DNA of 64,000 nt from Endozoicomonas acroporae (GTDB lineage: Bacteria; Pseudomonadota; Gammaproteobacteria; Pseudomonadales; Endozoicomonadaceae): NCBI RefSeq assembly GCF_002864045.1, contig NZ_PJPV01000045.1:45289-109288 (forward strand), given 5' to 3'. Both the position numbers and the translations under genes were made by a program. Below are positions 34,369-46,300 of the stretch, one piece after another. Position 1 is the stretch's first letter. Every line of letters begins with the position of its first letter. The notes beneath the pieces were generated by a model, which saw only the letters and a program-made list of their open reading frames with translations, made no database searches and had not been told where the DNA came from.

Positions 34369-35112
34369 ATGTTTATTGTTGCTTGCATTGTGATCATTGC
34401 CACGGATGGTTATCCCTATGTGGCCTTTGGCACCGAACCCAGTGCCATGACCCTGGAACGGCTTGATACGGCACATGCCTGCATCAGCAAACGTAGCATG
34501 GTGGATATGGGGGATATGGCCCTGTATGCCTCCCCCGATGGTCTGGTACGCATCGCTGGCGGCCGGGCAGAGTTGATGACCCGCAATATCATCAACCCGG
34601 AAGACTGGCGGCAACGGTTCAAGCCACAGACCATCCATGCCTGCTTCCATGATGGCCGGTACTTTGGGTTCTATGGTGATTCGGCGGACTCTCCAGACGA
34701 GAAGGGCGGCTTTATCTTCAGCCCGGACAGCGGCACCTTTACCGAACTCGGCACTTATGCCGATGCCTGTTACCGTGACCTTCAGGACGACAGCCTGTAT
34801 CTGGCCATTGGCAATGCTATCAAGGCGTGGGACAAAGGCGCGGCACTAATGCCCTATCGCTGGCGCAGCAAGGTGTTCCAGGGTAAACCTGCCCTGTTCA
34901 GTTCGGCAAGGATCATGGCCGACAGTTATACCGATCTGGTGTTTCGGGTGTTTCGGGTGTTTCGGGATGAACAGCAAATTCTGGAACTGCCGGTCACGTC
35001 TGACCGGGGCTTCCGGTTACCCGCAGGGCGGGGCAGTCGCTGGCAGTTTGAGTTGTCAGGGACCGATACGGTGACTGCCTTGATTGTGGCCAGCTCGATG
35101 GCAGAGCTTTAG
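34369..35112 (+). pseudogene. C-terminal fragment of a phage structural protein
   Basis: The frame opens with an adventitious hydrophobic start (MFIVACIVIIA) in AT-rich DNA. It then changes abruptly at about 34390 to GC-rich phage-like coding sequence (TDGYPYVAFGTEPSAMTLERLDT). The body has beta-propeller-like repeats (MALYASPDGLVRIAGG, YFGFYGDSADSPDEKGGFIF, SLYLAIGNAIKAWD) as in phage tail structural proteins. The missing N-terminal portion was probably removed when the defence island joined here. A 9-bp unit is repeated three times at 34939-34966 (VFRVFRVFR). Confidence 0.6.
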
Positions 35113-35120
35113 GAAAAAAC

Positions 35121-35558
35121 TCAGGGCAGCCATTCCTCCTGCATAATCTGATCGAACGTCCATGGGCTTTCTGGCGGAAAGGTTTTCCGGGGCAGTTCGG
35201 TTTCTTTGGCCGCAGCCAGTACTGCGTAGTCATAGGCAGACGTATAGATAGCATCAAGGAATTGTTTCAGTCCGGGGTTTTCATCCAGCACCTTTCTGGC
35301 TCGCTTGCGCTGTTCAACCACCGTTAAACGCCAGCTACGGCCTCGTCGTTCCGGTTGGTATTGCCATTTGAGCAAGTGCGAGAGAAGTCGGGTCAAACGG
35401 CTTTCCAGTGCGTTGTATTCGCTGCGACCCATGCTGAGTACTTCCTCGGCCAGATTGGCAATATCCAGTTGATCCAGCCTGCCGGTACGCAGGAACTCGG
35501 CTTGTTGTTGGGTCCATGAATAGAAGTCTTGGTTGTAGAGTTGGTTGTCAGTATCCAT
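35121..35558 (-). CDS. DUF29-family protein
   Basis: A 145-aa protein with the DUF29 pattern: YNQDFYSWTQQQAEFLRTG at the start, IANLAEEVLSMGRSEYNALESRL in the middle, LLSHLLKWQYQPERRG, and WTFDQIMQEEWLP at the end. DUF29 proteins are of unknown function and common in cyanobacteria and some phages. It is convergent with the truncated structural gene, only 8 bp away, and divergent from the host-specificity gene. Confidence 0.85.
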   Translation of the reverse strand: MDTDNQLYNQDFYSWTQQQAEFLRTGRLDQLDIANLAEEVLSMGRSEYNALESRLTRLLSHLLKWQYQPERRGRSWRLTVVEQRKRARKVLDENPGLKQFLDAIYTSAYDYAVLAAAKETELPRKTFPPESPWTFDQIMQEEWLP

Positions 35559-35615
35559 CAGTTTGCACCCATCACCGTTTAGCCCATCAGTTTAGGACAG
35601 CTTTTCAGGAGAATC

Positions 35616-38375
35616 ATGCCTAAATTACCCGCACTGCCCGCCTCGGTAGACCGCTACGTGCGCGAGTTCCTGAACAAACTGGTTGGCCGCTCCGGCAAGG
35701 CCGGTGACCGGGTGGCGATGATCAGCGACTTTACTGACCTGGGGCTGGCGAAGGAGAAAGGCCAGCGGCTTAGTATGCCTGCCAGTGCCGTGGGCAGCGT
35801 GACGGAGATACTGGAGCCGGTCAATGGCGTGGAGCTGCCGGACAACCCGGTAAACGCCGCCGGACTCAGTGCTGCCGGTGTTTTTGGGGCCGTGATCCTG
35901 CAATGGGAGGCACCGGCTTACAAGGGGCATAACCATACCGAAGTGTGGCGGGCGCAGGTGGATGACCGGGCACAGGCTTCTCTGATTCATGAAGCCAATG
36001 GCAGCCGCTATACCGATGTCACGGGTAATACTGTCCCGTATTACTACTGGATACGACACATCAACAGCAGAGGTCAGGTGGGAGGCTACAACAGTTTATA
36101 TGGTGTTCTGTCAGCAGGCACAGCAGGTACAGACCATATACGCAGTCAGGTACAGGGCATTATTGATGACAGCTACTTTACACCGGACTGGGCAGCCCAT
36201 ACCAACGATCAGGAAGCGTTGCTGACCAGTGCTCATGGCCGGATTGACAGCGAAACGGCAAGCCGGGTGAAGGATGTCGCCTCACTTAATAACGGTCTGG
36301 CCACAGAGATTGCTGACCGTATCGCTGCCGTTCAGTCTGAGCAGACGGCAAGAGCGAATCAGGATTCTGTCCTCAGTGGCCGTATAGATACTGTGGTCGC
36401 TGATCTGTCCACAGAAGAAGAAGCCCGAATAGCAGCAGTTAAAACGGAGCAGACTGCCAGAGTCAATGCTGACAGTTCATTAGGGCTGCGTATTGATCAG
36501 GTCGAAACTGATCTGTCCAGCGAAACCACCACCCGACAGGCGGCCATCACCCATGTCCAGCAGGCAATCATCAATGGTGATAAGGTCAATGCCACCGATA
36601 TTGCCAACCTGACCGCCAGTGTGGACCAGAACACGGCCAGTATTACCACCCAGCAGACCGTCACCGATGGCCTGAAAGCCGAATACACTGTGAAGGTGAG
36701 ACAGGAAAGCAACGGGCAGATTACCGTAGCCGGAATTGGCGTAGCGTCCGGTCAGGCCGATGATGGGGAGACATTCTCACAAATCGCCTTTGCTGCTGAA
36801 AATTTCTTTTTTAACACGCCCGGCGGAAATGCCCAGCCGTTCGTGATTGTCAATGCAGGCACTGATGCGTCACCGGATTACAAAATGGTACTGGATGCAG
36901 AGGTGCAGATCATCGGTGCGGTGAGCATCAGCCAGCTTGAATCCGGTGAATTGCAAAACGGCACGGCCCTGACCGTTGGCCAGGGTTCCATAGAACTCAG
37001 CACCGCCAGCGATGGTTATGGTCAGATTGTCATCACCGGCGCAGGCGGCATTGCCTCCAACGATTACCTGGTCTTGAAGCAGGGCCGGATCGAGTCGTTT
37101 GTTTACAGCCAGAGCGAAGGTCATATCCGTTACAAAGAAGTGCGCCGAACTGAGAGTGGCATTGCCTCCAACGGCCAGCAGGTGACCATTCCGGCCTACT
37201 TTAAAAGCCAGCCGACGGTCAATCTTTACCCCCGTGATATTTCCGTTTACAACGCCAGCTACCCCAACCAGAGCCAGCGACTGGAAATGGATCACACCAC
37301 CGTGCAGCCACACCCTACCATTGACGGGGCCTGGGTGTTTACCCCTTATGCCCGGTTGCTGCTCTCAGATGGCAGCACCACCGAAGCCCATGGCCTGAGC
37401 TATTTAGGCAGCAACACCAGCCAGCGGTGGGAAATGACCGGTATTACTGGCCTGAAGAATATTACGGTTCATGGCCGGGCGGCCAGCAGCCGTCATAGCG
37501 GCAGCGGCAATACCTGGCAGAACCGGCAGGCAACCATGACGCTGGAGTACCGGACCGGCAGCGGGAGCTGGATCGGTGCAGGCAGCACTGCCGTGAACAT
37601 TAACCAGTTCAATACCCATGCGCTGCAACTGAGCAAGAGCCTGACTCAGGGCACCTATGATATTGCCGTGACCCTGAGTGCAACGGACCGGTCCGGGACG
37701 TTTGCCAGCGGGGCGCTAGAGTATGATTATCAGCAGGCCAGCAAGAGCGGTTCAAGCTGGACAGAGACGCTGTATACCCCTCGCGGTAAATATTCATCCG
37801 CCAAGACACTCACCCGGAACATCAGCATTGACAGTTACGCCCTGAGTGGCTGGGAGGTCACCCGGATTGATTACCGCGCAACGGTGGCGTTCACCATTAA
37901 AGCCCGGACCGGGTATGACGGCAGTTGGATCACCAATAACAAGATACCCGGAGAAGCCTATATAGAAGTGCCTGACGGCAATGGCAGTGTGACGAAATAC
38001 CGTGTTTATAGCGGGACTTCTGAGGGTGGCTACTATAACGAAGATGTGTGGAAGTATGAAGATTCCCGCGTAGTCAACGTCTCCTGGTCAGACACTGGCT
38101 ATAAAGACGGGAATATGCGGGGGCCCGTCAAACTTTACACATCAAGAACGGCGAGCACCTATAAAAGTTTTGGTGAAAACGGGACCGCTATTGCCACAGG
38201 TTACGCCAGTGCCACCATCAGCAACATCACCGCCACCGTCTACTACCGCAAAGCCAGAACCCAGAGCAGCGCCGCCAGCAATACCTTTTACTGGGACAGC
38301 AGCCGCTACGACCTGGGCGCCACCGACATCAGTATTTCAGACGCCATCGTACATTGGACCGCCACGGGCGAATAA
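35616..38375 (+). CDS. Phage host-specificity / tail fibre protein with DUF1983-like region
   Basis: A 919-aa protein, likely the receptor-binding tail component. The first ~190 residues include fibronectin-like parts (GAVILQWEAPAYKGHNHTEVWRA). Residues ~210-340 are tandem helical repeats (AAVQSEQTARANQDSVLSGRI and close copies), which probably form a trimeric coiled coil. Residues ~345-450 (AEYTVKVRQESNGQITVAGIG, FSQIAFAAENFFF) match the DUF1983 region found in lambda J-type host-specificity proteins. The C-terminal ~450 residues are beta-rich and serine/threonine/tyrosine-rich. AGGAGA precedes ATG 35616. Confidence 0.8.
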   Translation: MPKLPALPASVDRYVREFLNKLVGRSGKAGDRVAMISDFTDLGLAKEKGQRLSMPASAVGSVTEILEPVNGVELPDNPVNAAGLSAAGVFGAVILQWEAPAYKGHNHTEVWRAQVDDRAQASLIHEANGSRYTDVTGNTVPYYYWIRHINSRGQVGGYNSLYGVLSAGTAGTDHIRSQVQGIIDDSYFTPDWAAHTNDQEALLTSAHGRIDSETASRVKDVASLNNGLATEIADRIAAVQSEQTARANQDSVLSGRIDTVVADLSTEEEARIAAVKTEQTARVNADSSLGLRIDQVETDLSSETTTRQAAITHVQQAIINGDKVNATDIANLTASVDQNTASITTQQTVTDGLKAEYTVKVRQESNGQITVAGIGVASGQADDGETFSQIAFAAENFFFNTPGGNAQPFVIVNAGTDASPDYKMVLDAEVQIIGAVSISQLESGELQNGTALTVGQGSIELSTASDGYGQIVITGAGGIASNDYLVLKQGRIESFVYSQSEGHIRYKEVRRTESGIASNGQQVTIPAYFKSQPTVNLYPRDISVYNASYPNQSQRLEMDHTTVQPHPTIDGAWVFTPYARLLLSDGSTTEAHGLSYLGSNTSQRWEMTGITGLKNITVHGRAASSRHSGSGNTWQNRQATMTLEYRTGSGSWIGAGSTAVNINQFNTHALQLSKSLTQGTYDIAVTLSATDRSGTFASGALEYDYQQASKSGSSWTETLYTPRGKYSSAKTLTRNISIDSYALSGWEVTRIDYRATVAFTIKARTGYDGSWITNNKIPGEAYIEVPDGNGSVTKYRVYSGTSEGGYYNEDVWKYEDSRVVNVSWSDTGYKDGNMRGPVKLYTSRTASTYKSFGENGTAIATGYASATISNITATVYYRKARTQSSAASNTFYWDSSRYDLGATDISISDAIVHWTATGE

Positions 38376-38386
38376 GGAGAACACTC

Positions 38387-39268
38387 ATGGGCATAAGGAG
38401 ATCACAGGGTCTGACCCGACACCAAGTAACCGACCAAAGCTACGGTCTGACCGGCAACAGCGCCTACCAGAAAAGTCTGGATCAGATGGGGGATTTTAAT
38501 ACTTTCTCCCTGGGGTCAGGCAGCAACCACTTTTGGACGAGAAACAAACCTCAACCACAAATGCCGGACATTACCCCCCGCTATGCCTACGACGACAGCG
38601 AGCAGCGGTACAAGATCAATGTGGATGCCGCCACGGACGTGGCCGACAAGCTGAAAGACTACGGCGACAAGCTGTTTGATGTGTTTGACAACTACCAGCC
38701 TAACTTCCAGTACCTGGGCGACAACGCCACAGTATCCGATGCCCAGCTTGAGAGCCGGTTGGGGGAGGCGACCAGCGACTATCAGGCCAACGCCGACCTG
38801 CAACAGGCCGAGTACGAACGGGATATGCGCCGGATGGGTGTGAACCCCAACTCGGCACGGTTTGCAGGCTTTGGTACCAGCAATGCCCTGCACAAGGCGG
38901 CGGGACTCTCGGCCATCCAGAATCAGGTACGTGATACCGCCAGGGAAGAAAGCTGGAACCGCAATCTTGATGTAGCAGAACTGGGACTGAATACTGCCAA
39001 AGTGGCCACCGATGGGGTCAGCAGTGCCGCCAATGTCTACAAGCTGGCAGCGGATATGTACACCGACAACAAGATCAAGTACGACCAGTTGAACGAAACG
39101 GCCAGGCAGTTTGATGTGGGTTACGGATTCCGGCAGGACGAGATGAAACTGGCGGCGCAGAACCAGGCATTTAACCAGGCAGCCCAGCGGTGGCAGAACG
39201 GGCTGGTGCAGCACTATGAAAATAACGGCAAACCGAATTACAGAGAGTCGTTTGGTTACGAGTATTAA
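38387..39268 (+). CDS. Putative internal virion protein
   Basis: A 293-aa protein with AAGGAG 7 nt before ATG 38387; the frame extends further upstream into the previous gene without signals. Helical, Q/A/N-rich, with a conserved-looking MRRMGVNPNSARFAGFGTSN motif (about residue 160) typical of small phage virion proteins adjacent to ejection proteins. It precedes another such gene and the giant polyvalent gene, so a capsid-internal role is likely. Confidence 0.6.
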   Translation: MGIRRSQGLTRHQVTDQSYGLTGNSAYQKSLDQMGDFNTFSLGSGSNHFWTRNKPQPQMPDITPRYAYDDSEQRYKINVDAATDVADKLKDYGDKLFDVFDNYQPNFQYLGDNATVSDAQLESRLGEATSDYQANADLQQAEYERDMRRMGVNPNSARFAGFGTSNALHKAAGLSAIQNQVRDTAREESWNRNLDVAELGLNTAKVATDGVSSAANVYKLAADMYTDNKIKYDQLNETARQFDVGYGFRQDEMKLAAQNQAFNQAAQRWQNGLVQHYENNGKPNYRESFGYEY

Positions 39269-39279
39269 GGAGGAACACC

Positions 39280-40353
39280 ATGTATATCGGATCGGACGGC
39301 AGAGTCTATCAGAACAAATTCGAGTCACTTGGCCATGGCACCAAAATGCCCGGTTATGCCGATGAGCAGTACGCCATCACTCAGCGCCTCGGAGAGCTGC
39401 GCAGACGGCAGCAGGAATACAACGGTGTGCAACAGCAGCAGGCATTGACCCAACAATCCATCGACAAGAACGATACCGACCTGTTCTATGACCGCCAACG
39501 CCAGCACGATGAACTGATCAACCGGCAGTACGGGATCGGTCAGACCAGCGGGCAGGCGGCCGTGCCGTCAACGCCACAAGGCAGGCAGGCCGGTTATGGT
39601 ATGCCCATGGAGAGAAAGGAAACGGTGGCCAGCCCGCTGACGCAGGATGCCGGTAAGCTGAACCGGATGCTGCAAAAGTACCATCAGGGGCAGGACCCAC
39701 GGGATGCAGAAGATGCTATTAACTTTATCAACCAGCACCCCGGTATTAAGGCCGGTAACGTATCCTCCATCCAAATGAACCACAGCGACCGCAACGAAGA
39801 TCCACTGGTCAGCCTGCTCGGTGACGATGGCAACCCGGTCAAGCAGTTCTATCTCAGCTCCCTCTCCAACCTGAACAACTTTGCCGGTCAACGGCAGCAA
39901 ACCTACGACCCCGGCAGTAAGGGTGCCAGCGATCCTGCCAAGCTGATGGAGCAGCTTATGCCCATGGCCGAAGCCATGGCTACCCAGTCACTGGCCGGTC
40001 AGAACCTGAGTCAGGATGAACTGGCCAAGCTGAAGCCCCCAGCCGTCAGGGCTGCACTGGACCAGTTGATGAAGCCCTACCAGCCCCGCGACCCCGGTTA
40101 TCAGAATGGGCAGACGCAATACCAGAACGATAACCCGGACTTTGACCTGTTTGGTCCCAGGGAGACAGAGGCGGCTCCCAAAGAAAAGACCTATCAGGAT
40201 GTCATTGATGAACTGGTTGGAGCACCGCCGCCACCTTCTGCCGTACCATCAACCCCTGTTCCAAAACGGGGTTATGGCCATAACCCCGGCTCCTATCCCA
40301 TGCGCAGGGCTCCCGGCACTTTCCTCGACTTCAACCCCGTTTATGGTCGCTAA
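39280..40353 (+). CDS. Putative virion-associated protein, Q- and P-rich
   Basis: A 357-aa protein preceded by AAGGAGG. The N-terminal ~80 residues are a probable coiled coil (RLGELRRRQQEYNGVQQQQAL), followed by disordered P/G/Q-rich segments (about residues 85-120 and 270-345), with a short helical core around PAKLMEQLMPMAEAMATQ. No family recognised. The position between a virion protein and the giant ejection protein supports a role in the internal core. Confidence 0.55.
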   Translation: MYIGSDGRVYQNKFESLGHGTKMPGYADEQYAITQRLGELRRRQQEYNGVQQQQALTQQSIDKNDTDLFYDRQRQHDELINRQYGIGQTSGQAAVPSTPQGRQAGYGMPMERKETVASPLTQDAGKLNRMLQKYHQGQDPRDAEDAINFINQHPGIKAGNVSSIQMNHSDRNEDPLVSLLGDDGNPVKQFYLSSLSNLNNFAGQRQQTYDPGSKGASDPAKLMEQLMPMAEAMATQSLAGQNLSQDELAKLKPPAVRAALDQLMKPYQPRDPGYQNGQTQYQNDNPDFDLFGPRETEAAPKEKTYQDVIDELVGAPPPPSAVPSTPVPKRGYGHNPGSYPMRRAPGTFLDFNPVYGR

Positions 40354-40398
40354 CTGACCACCGATCACCGACCACCGACCACTGTCACGGACGACCCT

Positions 40399-43300
40399 AT
40401 GAACTGGCACGATTTTATTGCGACGCCCGCCTACCAGCAGGCCAATGACGCCGAACGGGAGCAACAACGCCAGCAGTACTGGCAGCAGCATATTGCCCCC
40501 CATGTACCGGATGAACACTACGTAGACGCCTACCTCCAGTTTAACCAGCGCACCAAACCACGGGGCAACCCGGACAGCGGTGTGCTCGGTGATATGGGGG
40601 ATGCCTTTTTGCACGGTGCCTATCAGGGCTCTGCCGATCTGGTGTCCGGTGTTGACCGGGTGTTTGGTGGCAATGGTCAGAATGCCCCGGCTAACTGGTT
40701 GCGCAAAAAGGCCGAGCAGCAGATTGACGATATGTCTCCCTCTGCCGGTCAGGCGTTGCAGGGCTTTAATATTGGCACCCAACCCGATGGCCGTTTTGGT
40801 TTCAGTGACCAGAGTACGTGGGCCGGTGCCGGTCTGGGCATTGTCTCCGGTCTGGGTTCCCTGATCCCCTCCATGATCCCCGGTGGTGCCGTAGGCCGGG
40901 GCTTGAGTCTGGGGGGCAAGGCACTGGCCGGTGTCGGCAACAAGGCACTGGCCGCCGGTGCGGGCAGGGCCGCCAGCGTGGGCACACTGGCCGAAGCCCG
41001 TGGCGTACAGGGGCTGGCCAATACCATCGACAAGGTAGGCAATCATACCGGCTATGGACTGACCGGCGGTGCCATGATCGGTGGCGCTGCGGCAGAAGGC
41101 GCAAAAAATACCATCCTGAATCTCGGCTATGAGGACCTGAAAGACAATCCCCGGTTCCAGGAGCTCTACCAGCAGACCTATGAACAGGCCGGGGGCGGCG
41201 ATACCCGTGCGCCTTTTGAGCAGGCCAAGGCACTGCTGGCCGAAGAAGCGGCACAGGCTGCCTTCCTGCCGGGCGCAGGGGTTGGGGCATTGTCCATGGG
41301 CATCGGTGGTCCTGCCCTGGAAAACATTATCCTGAAAAACGCTGGCACCCGTGGCACCAATGCCCTGAAAGGGTTGCTGACTGAAGGAACCCAGGAGTTC
41401 GGTGAAGGCTACGGCCAGCAGATGGCCGAAAACTATGGCCAGCAGCAGGCCGGTCAGACTGTTGGCCTGACCGATAATGCCCTGGGGCAGGCCTTGACCG
41501 GTATGGTCATCGGTGGTCCGGTGGGTGGCCTGGTGGGTGGCCTTGGCCGGGTACGGAACCCGGAACAGGTCACTGCCACTCAGGAAAAACTGAACGACTT
41601 AATGAGTCAGAACCAGACCCTGCAAGACCAGATGCAGGAGCCCAACGCCGACCAGACCATGCTGGCAGAGCAACTGCGGCAGAACTCCATGGCCATTGCC
41701 AATCTGGAGAGCTGGTTGCAGCATCATGGCGAGCAGGTGCCGCAGGCCGAAGCACAGGCCGCACCGGAAGGCTGGGCAGATCATCACCAGGGCTATACCG
41801 ACCCATTGACCGGGCAGCACCACCCGCCTGATCCGAAAATGGAAGTTCCTACAGGGTGGTATGACCATAACCCGAATGATCCTCCCGGTGGTGGCGGTGT
41901 GTCCGACAACCCGAATGCCGGGCCGCAGGATTTCAGTGGTTACGACCCCCAGGACGGGGGAAGTGCCACCAAGCGCCTGGAGCGCGACTGGTATGATCAG
42001 CCAGCCTGGCAACGCAACCGACCCGGTAATCCGGCAGAAGCAGTGCGGTTTGGCCAACGCTATGTAGAGACTGCCGACCCCGCTAACAACATGGAGCAGC
42101 CGAGCCAGTGGCAGGGGCGAACCGTGGGGCAGGAGGGGCAGTACCCGCGCAGGCAGCCAATGGATACCCGCACTGTGGGTATGCCTGAACAGGAGCAGAA
42201 GCCGGTACCAGAGAAGAACCGCTGGAAGAACCGGACAGTCACCAGAGAAAAGTCTCAGCCAGTCGAACCCCGACAACAAGCCCTGCCCCATTATCCGCAA
42301 GCCGACTTTACCGGCAACCGCCATGGCAACGTATCAGCCAATCCTGAAGAAGCACAGCAGGACAGCCAGCAGCGTCGCCGAGATCAGATCGACAAGGCCC
42401 CCGCCCAGCACCCTGGCTCCCCAGAGTATACCGGCGACCCCGATCAGGACCTGACCAGCTACACCGAACGGATGAACAGCCTGAACCGCCTGTTCCGTTC
42501 GTTCAACTGGCGCAAAGGGGATACCGGCAAGAAGCGCCGCGTCCGCAGACTGATCGAAAACCAGCGCAATCTGGAAATGAAAGCCCGTAAAGGGGGCCGG
42601 GGCTTTACGCCGACCTCCATGCAAGAGGCATTGGCCAACCTGAAGGCCATGGTAGAAAGCGGGGAAGGTATCCGTTTTGAACGGGAAGTGCAGGCCATCG
42701 AGGCTCGCCAGCGGCAGGAAGGGATGCGACTCACTCCGCAGCAGAAGTCGGGGACACCTTCTGGAAAAAAGCCGGTACTGGGCAAGGCCGACGAAACGGT
42801 GATGGCCGATGAACGGGAAGTCAGCACGCAGTATGCCCTCTATGAACAGTCCGACCTGATCACCAGCCACAACGACACCGGCAGGGTCAACCCGGACTAC
42901 CCGGCAGAACTGCAACCCAGGGATCGGGCAAGGCAGGCCAGTGAAACCCAGATCCGGGGCATTGCCAGCAAGCTGAACCCGAAGAAGCTCGGCGCTAACC
43001 CGCTGGCCAGCAGTGGCGCGCCGATCATCGGCAGTGACCGGGTGGTGGAAAGCGGCAATGGCCGGGTGTCTGCGATCCGCAAGGCATACCGCCTTTATGG
43101 GGACCGGGCTGAAGCCTACCGCCAGTACCTGAAGGATAACGCTGATGCCTTTGGCCTGAAGCCGGAGGACATTGACGGGTTCAAAGAACCGGTACTGGTG
43201 CGCCAGCGGCAGGGCGAGCTGGACACGGACCAGCGGGTATCTTTCACCAAGGAGGCCAACAAGTCCGAAACCGCTACGATGTCCCCGGCGGAAAAAGCCA

Positions 43301-46300
43301 AGCTGGACGCCAGCCGCATTACCCAGGAAGACCTGGGCCACTTTGATACCGATGGCACGGGCGACCTGCTGCACCGCAGCAATGATACGTTCCTTGCCCG
43401 GTTCGCTGACCGACTCGGAGATGAAGCCGGGGAGCTGAAGACGAAGGACGGGAACTGGAATAAACAGATGCGCGACCGGGTGGAGTCGGCCCTGTTTATG
43501 AAAGCCTACGATGATGAACGGTTGAACAGCCTGTTTGCCGAGGACGACAAACCGGACCTGAAGAACCTGATCAAGTCGCTGGCTATGGCGGCACCGCACT
43601 TTGCCAAGGCCAAAGGTATAGATCCTGAGCTCGGTGGCTATGGTGTTATTGATTCACTGGTGGAAGCCAGCCGTATCTTGCAAGACAGCCGCAACCGTGG
43701 CCAGTCGGTGGACGAGATTCTGGACCAGCGTTCCCTGCTGGACAGTTTTAGCCCGGAAACGGAACTGTTCGCCCGCTGGCTTGATGCCAACCTGAACAAG
43801 TCGAAGCAGGTGGGGCAGGCACTCTCTGAGCTGGCCAGCCAGATTGAGCAGTACCTCCAGAGGCAGGGGCAGGCCGGTGGGGATATGTTTGGCAGCGAAG
43901 AGGCTACGCTGAATGATCTGATCGACCAGACCAACCAACAACTGGAGAGAGACTATGGCGACAAGAGCACTCCGATCAAGGACCCGAAAACGACCCGGCA
44001 AACCGGACCTGTTCAAGATGCTGAAGGCAGCAACGGAAAAGGTGAACCGGGAGAACCCGCAGGGCGAGCAACTGAGTCTGCCCCAGGAACCGAGAAAGCA
44101 GCCCAAAGGGATGAAGTAGACGACCTGCTGGATGCCGTTGATGCGGGAGGCCGCCCCGATGGCACCCTGGACAGTGATGAATGGACGGATGATGACTTTG
44201 CGGGGATTGAGGGAAAAGACGGCAAGTACGACCCCCAGGTCGGGGGAAGTGCCACCAAGCGCCGGGAGCGCGACTGGTACGACCAAGGCCAGGCAGGAGC
44301 AGTAAACAATGAGCGAGATTCCGGGCAAATACAAAGCCGGAAAGGACCCGGAAAAGGTGATCCGGTTGCCGCTGGTCAACCCCCACGGACGGGGGAAGTG
44401 CCACCAAGCGCCGGGAGCGCGACTGGTCAGCGGGACCTATTCGCCTCCCCCGATCTATCGGGTGACGAAAGGAGGCAGCAAATCATCGAGAACCAACGTG
44501 TTCTGGTTAAGCACGTTGAAACCGGCACCATAAGGGCAGGCACCGACACCATCCACACCCACGACGACCTTGCCCACTTCATCGCCCCGATCCGCAAGCT
44601 GGCGCAGGAGGAAATGTACGCCATTGTGCTTGATGGCAATAACAAGGTGATCAATGTCATCAAGCACAGCAAGGGGCAGAAAGCCTCTGCCTCCGTGTCA
44701 CCCTGGACACTGGCCGGTGCGGTGGTCGCCACACCGGATGCCAAAAGCGTCTGGTTTGCCCATAACCATCCGTCCGGTGATCCTAAGCCAAGTACCTCCG
44801 ATGTGCATATTACCCACAGCCTGAACGAGGTGCTGGACGGCAGTGGCGTAGTGAATATGGGTCATGCTGTGGTGGGTATCACCGGCCACGCCAGGATTAT
44901 GGATGCCGATGGTACGGAGCAGACAGGAGCGGTGGCACCTAAGCGCATGGCTCGCAATAAAGCATTCCCCATTACCGAACGGCGACTGCGCTTTAACCGG
45001 CCTCACATCAACTTCAGCTCACCGGAAACGGTGCGCCCCTTTCTGGATACGATCAGTGGCAATGCGGTGGTGTTGCTGGACAGCAAATACAATGTCACCG
45101 GCGTCCTGCCATTGTCGGACAGCGACCTGAAGACCCTGCGACACCCCACGGATAACCCCCAGGGACGGGGGAAATCCCACCAAGCGCCGGGAGCGCGGCT
45201 GGGGAACCCGGCGGCTGCCCGGATTATGACGGCACTGGACAGCACCAACAGTTCGTCGGTCATCCTGAAAAGCAGTGGTTCGCCACTGGCCATGAAAGGC
45301 ACCCGGAACCTGATCAACTTTTTCAACCGGGGCGACCGGATTAATGTGCTGGATCACTTTACCGGCAAGGAGGGTGATTACCAGTCAGCCGCTGAACAAG
45401 GCTTCCCTAACCTGAACGAGCGAGGCTCCTTCTACGCCCTGCGCAAAGACACCAACGCCAAAGGCATCCAGTCCGGCCCCCTGCGGCTGAAGCTGAAGCC
45501 GCTGGAGCAGAAACTCGGTCAGGCCATTCATGTATTGCAGTCTGAAACCGAACTGCCCTCACACCTTTACCAGAAAGTCATCAGCGACAAGGCTCAAGGC
45601 CGTGTCCGGGGCATGTTTGACCCGGACACGGGCGACACCTACCTGATCGCTGCCAACCTGGACAATGTGGGCGAGGCAACCCGTACCGTACTCCATGAAC
45701 TGGTGGGCAATAAAGGCGTCCGTGGTTTGCTGGGCAAGCGGCTGGATACCGTGCTTGATGAAATCCACCGGGATATGAGCGACCGGCTGAAGCAGGCACT
45801 GGCCAAACGCTACGCTCGGCAGATGGAAGGCAAGAGCGAGGCAGAAGCCAACCGGATCGTTGCCGAGGAATACCTGGCACACCTGGCGGAGAAAGATCCG
45901 AAGAACGGCCTGTTGACCAAAGTGGTCAGCATGATCCGCAATGCCTTGCGCCGGTTGTTCCCCAACATCAAGTGGACCGATGCCGATGCGGTGGAGTTGC
46001 TCAGTGCGGCCCGTGGGCATCTGAAGCGTAATGGCAGCTTTAATCCCAACGGTCCGACAGGCAACCGCTATAACGACGCTGGCCGTGCGCCCACCTTTTA
46101 CTCTGCCGTAGAGCGCAGTGCCGCTGCCGTGAAGTCGGACAAACTGCCTGCCCAGAGCTGGCTGAATGCCATCAAGAAAGGCAACTTTGTCCAGGATGAG
46201 GAGATCAGATGGCTGGGTCTGGATCTATGGCTCGATAGCAAGCAAGGAGAAAAGCTCAGCAAATCTGATATACTGTCGTTTATTCGCGAGAATGAGGTCA

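Noticed and set aside
41500..45400. Long antisense frames within the giant gene
   Set aside because: They arise from GC-rich codon bias on the opposite strand; none has a ribosome binding site or recognisable protein.
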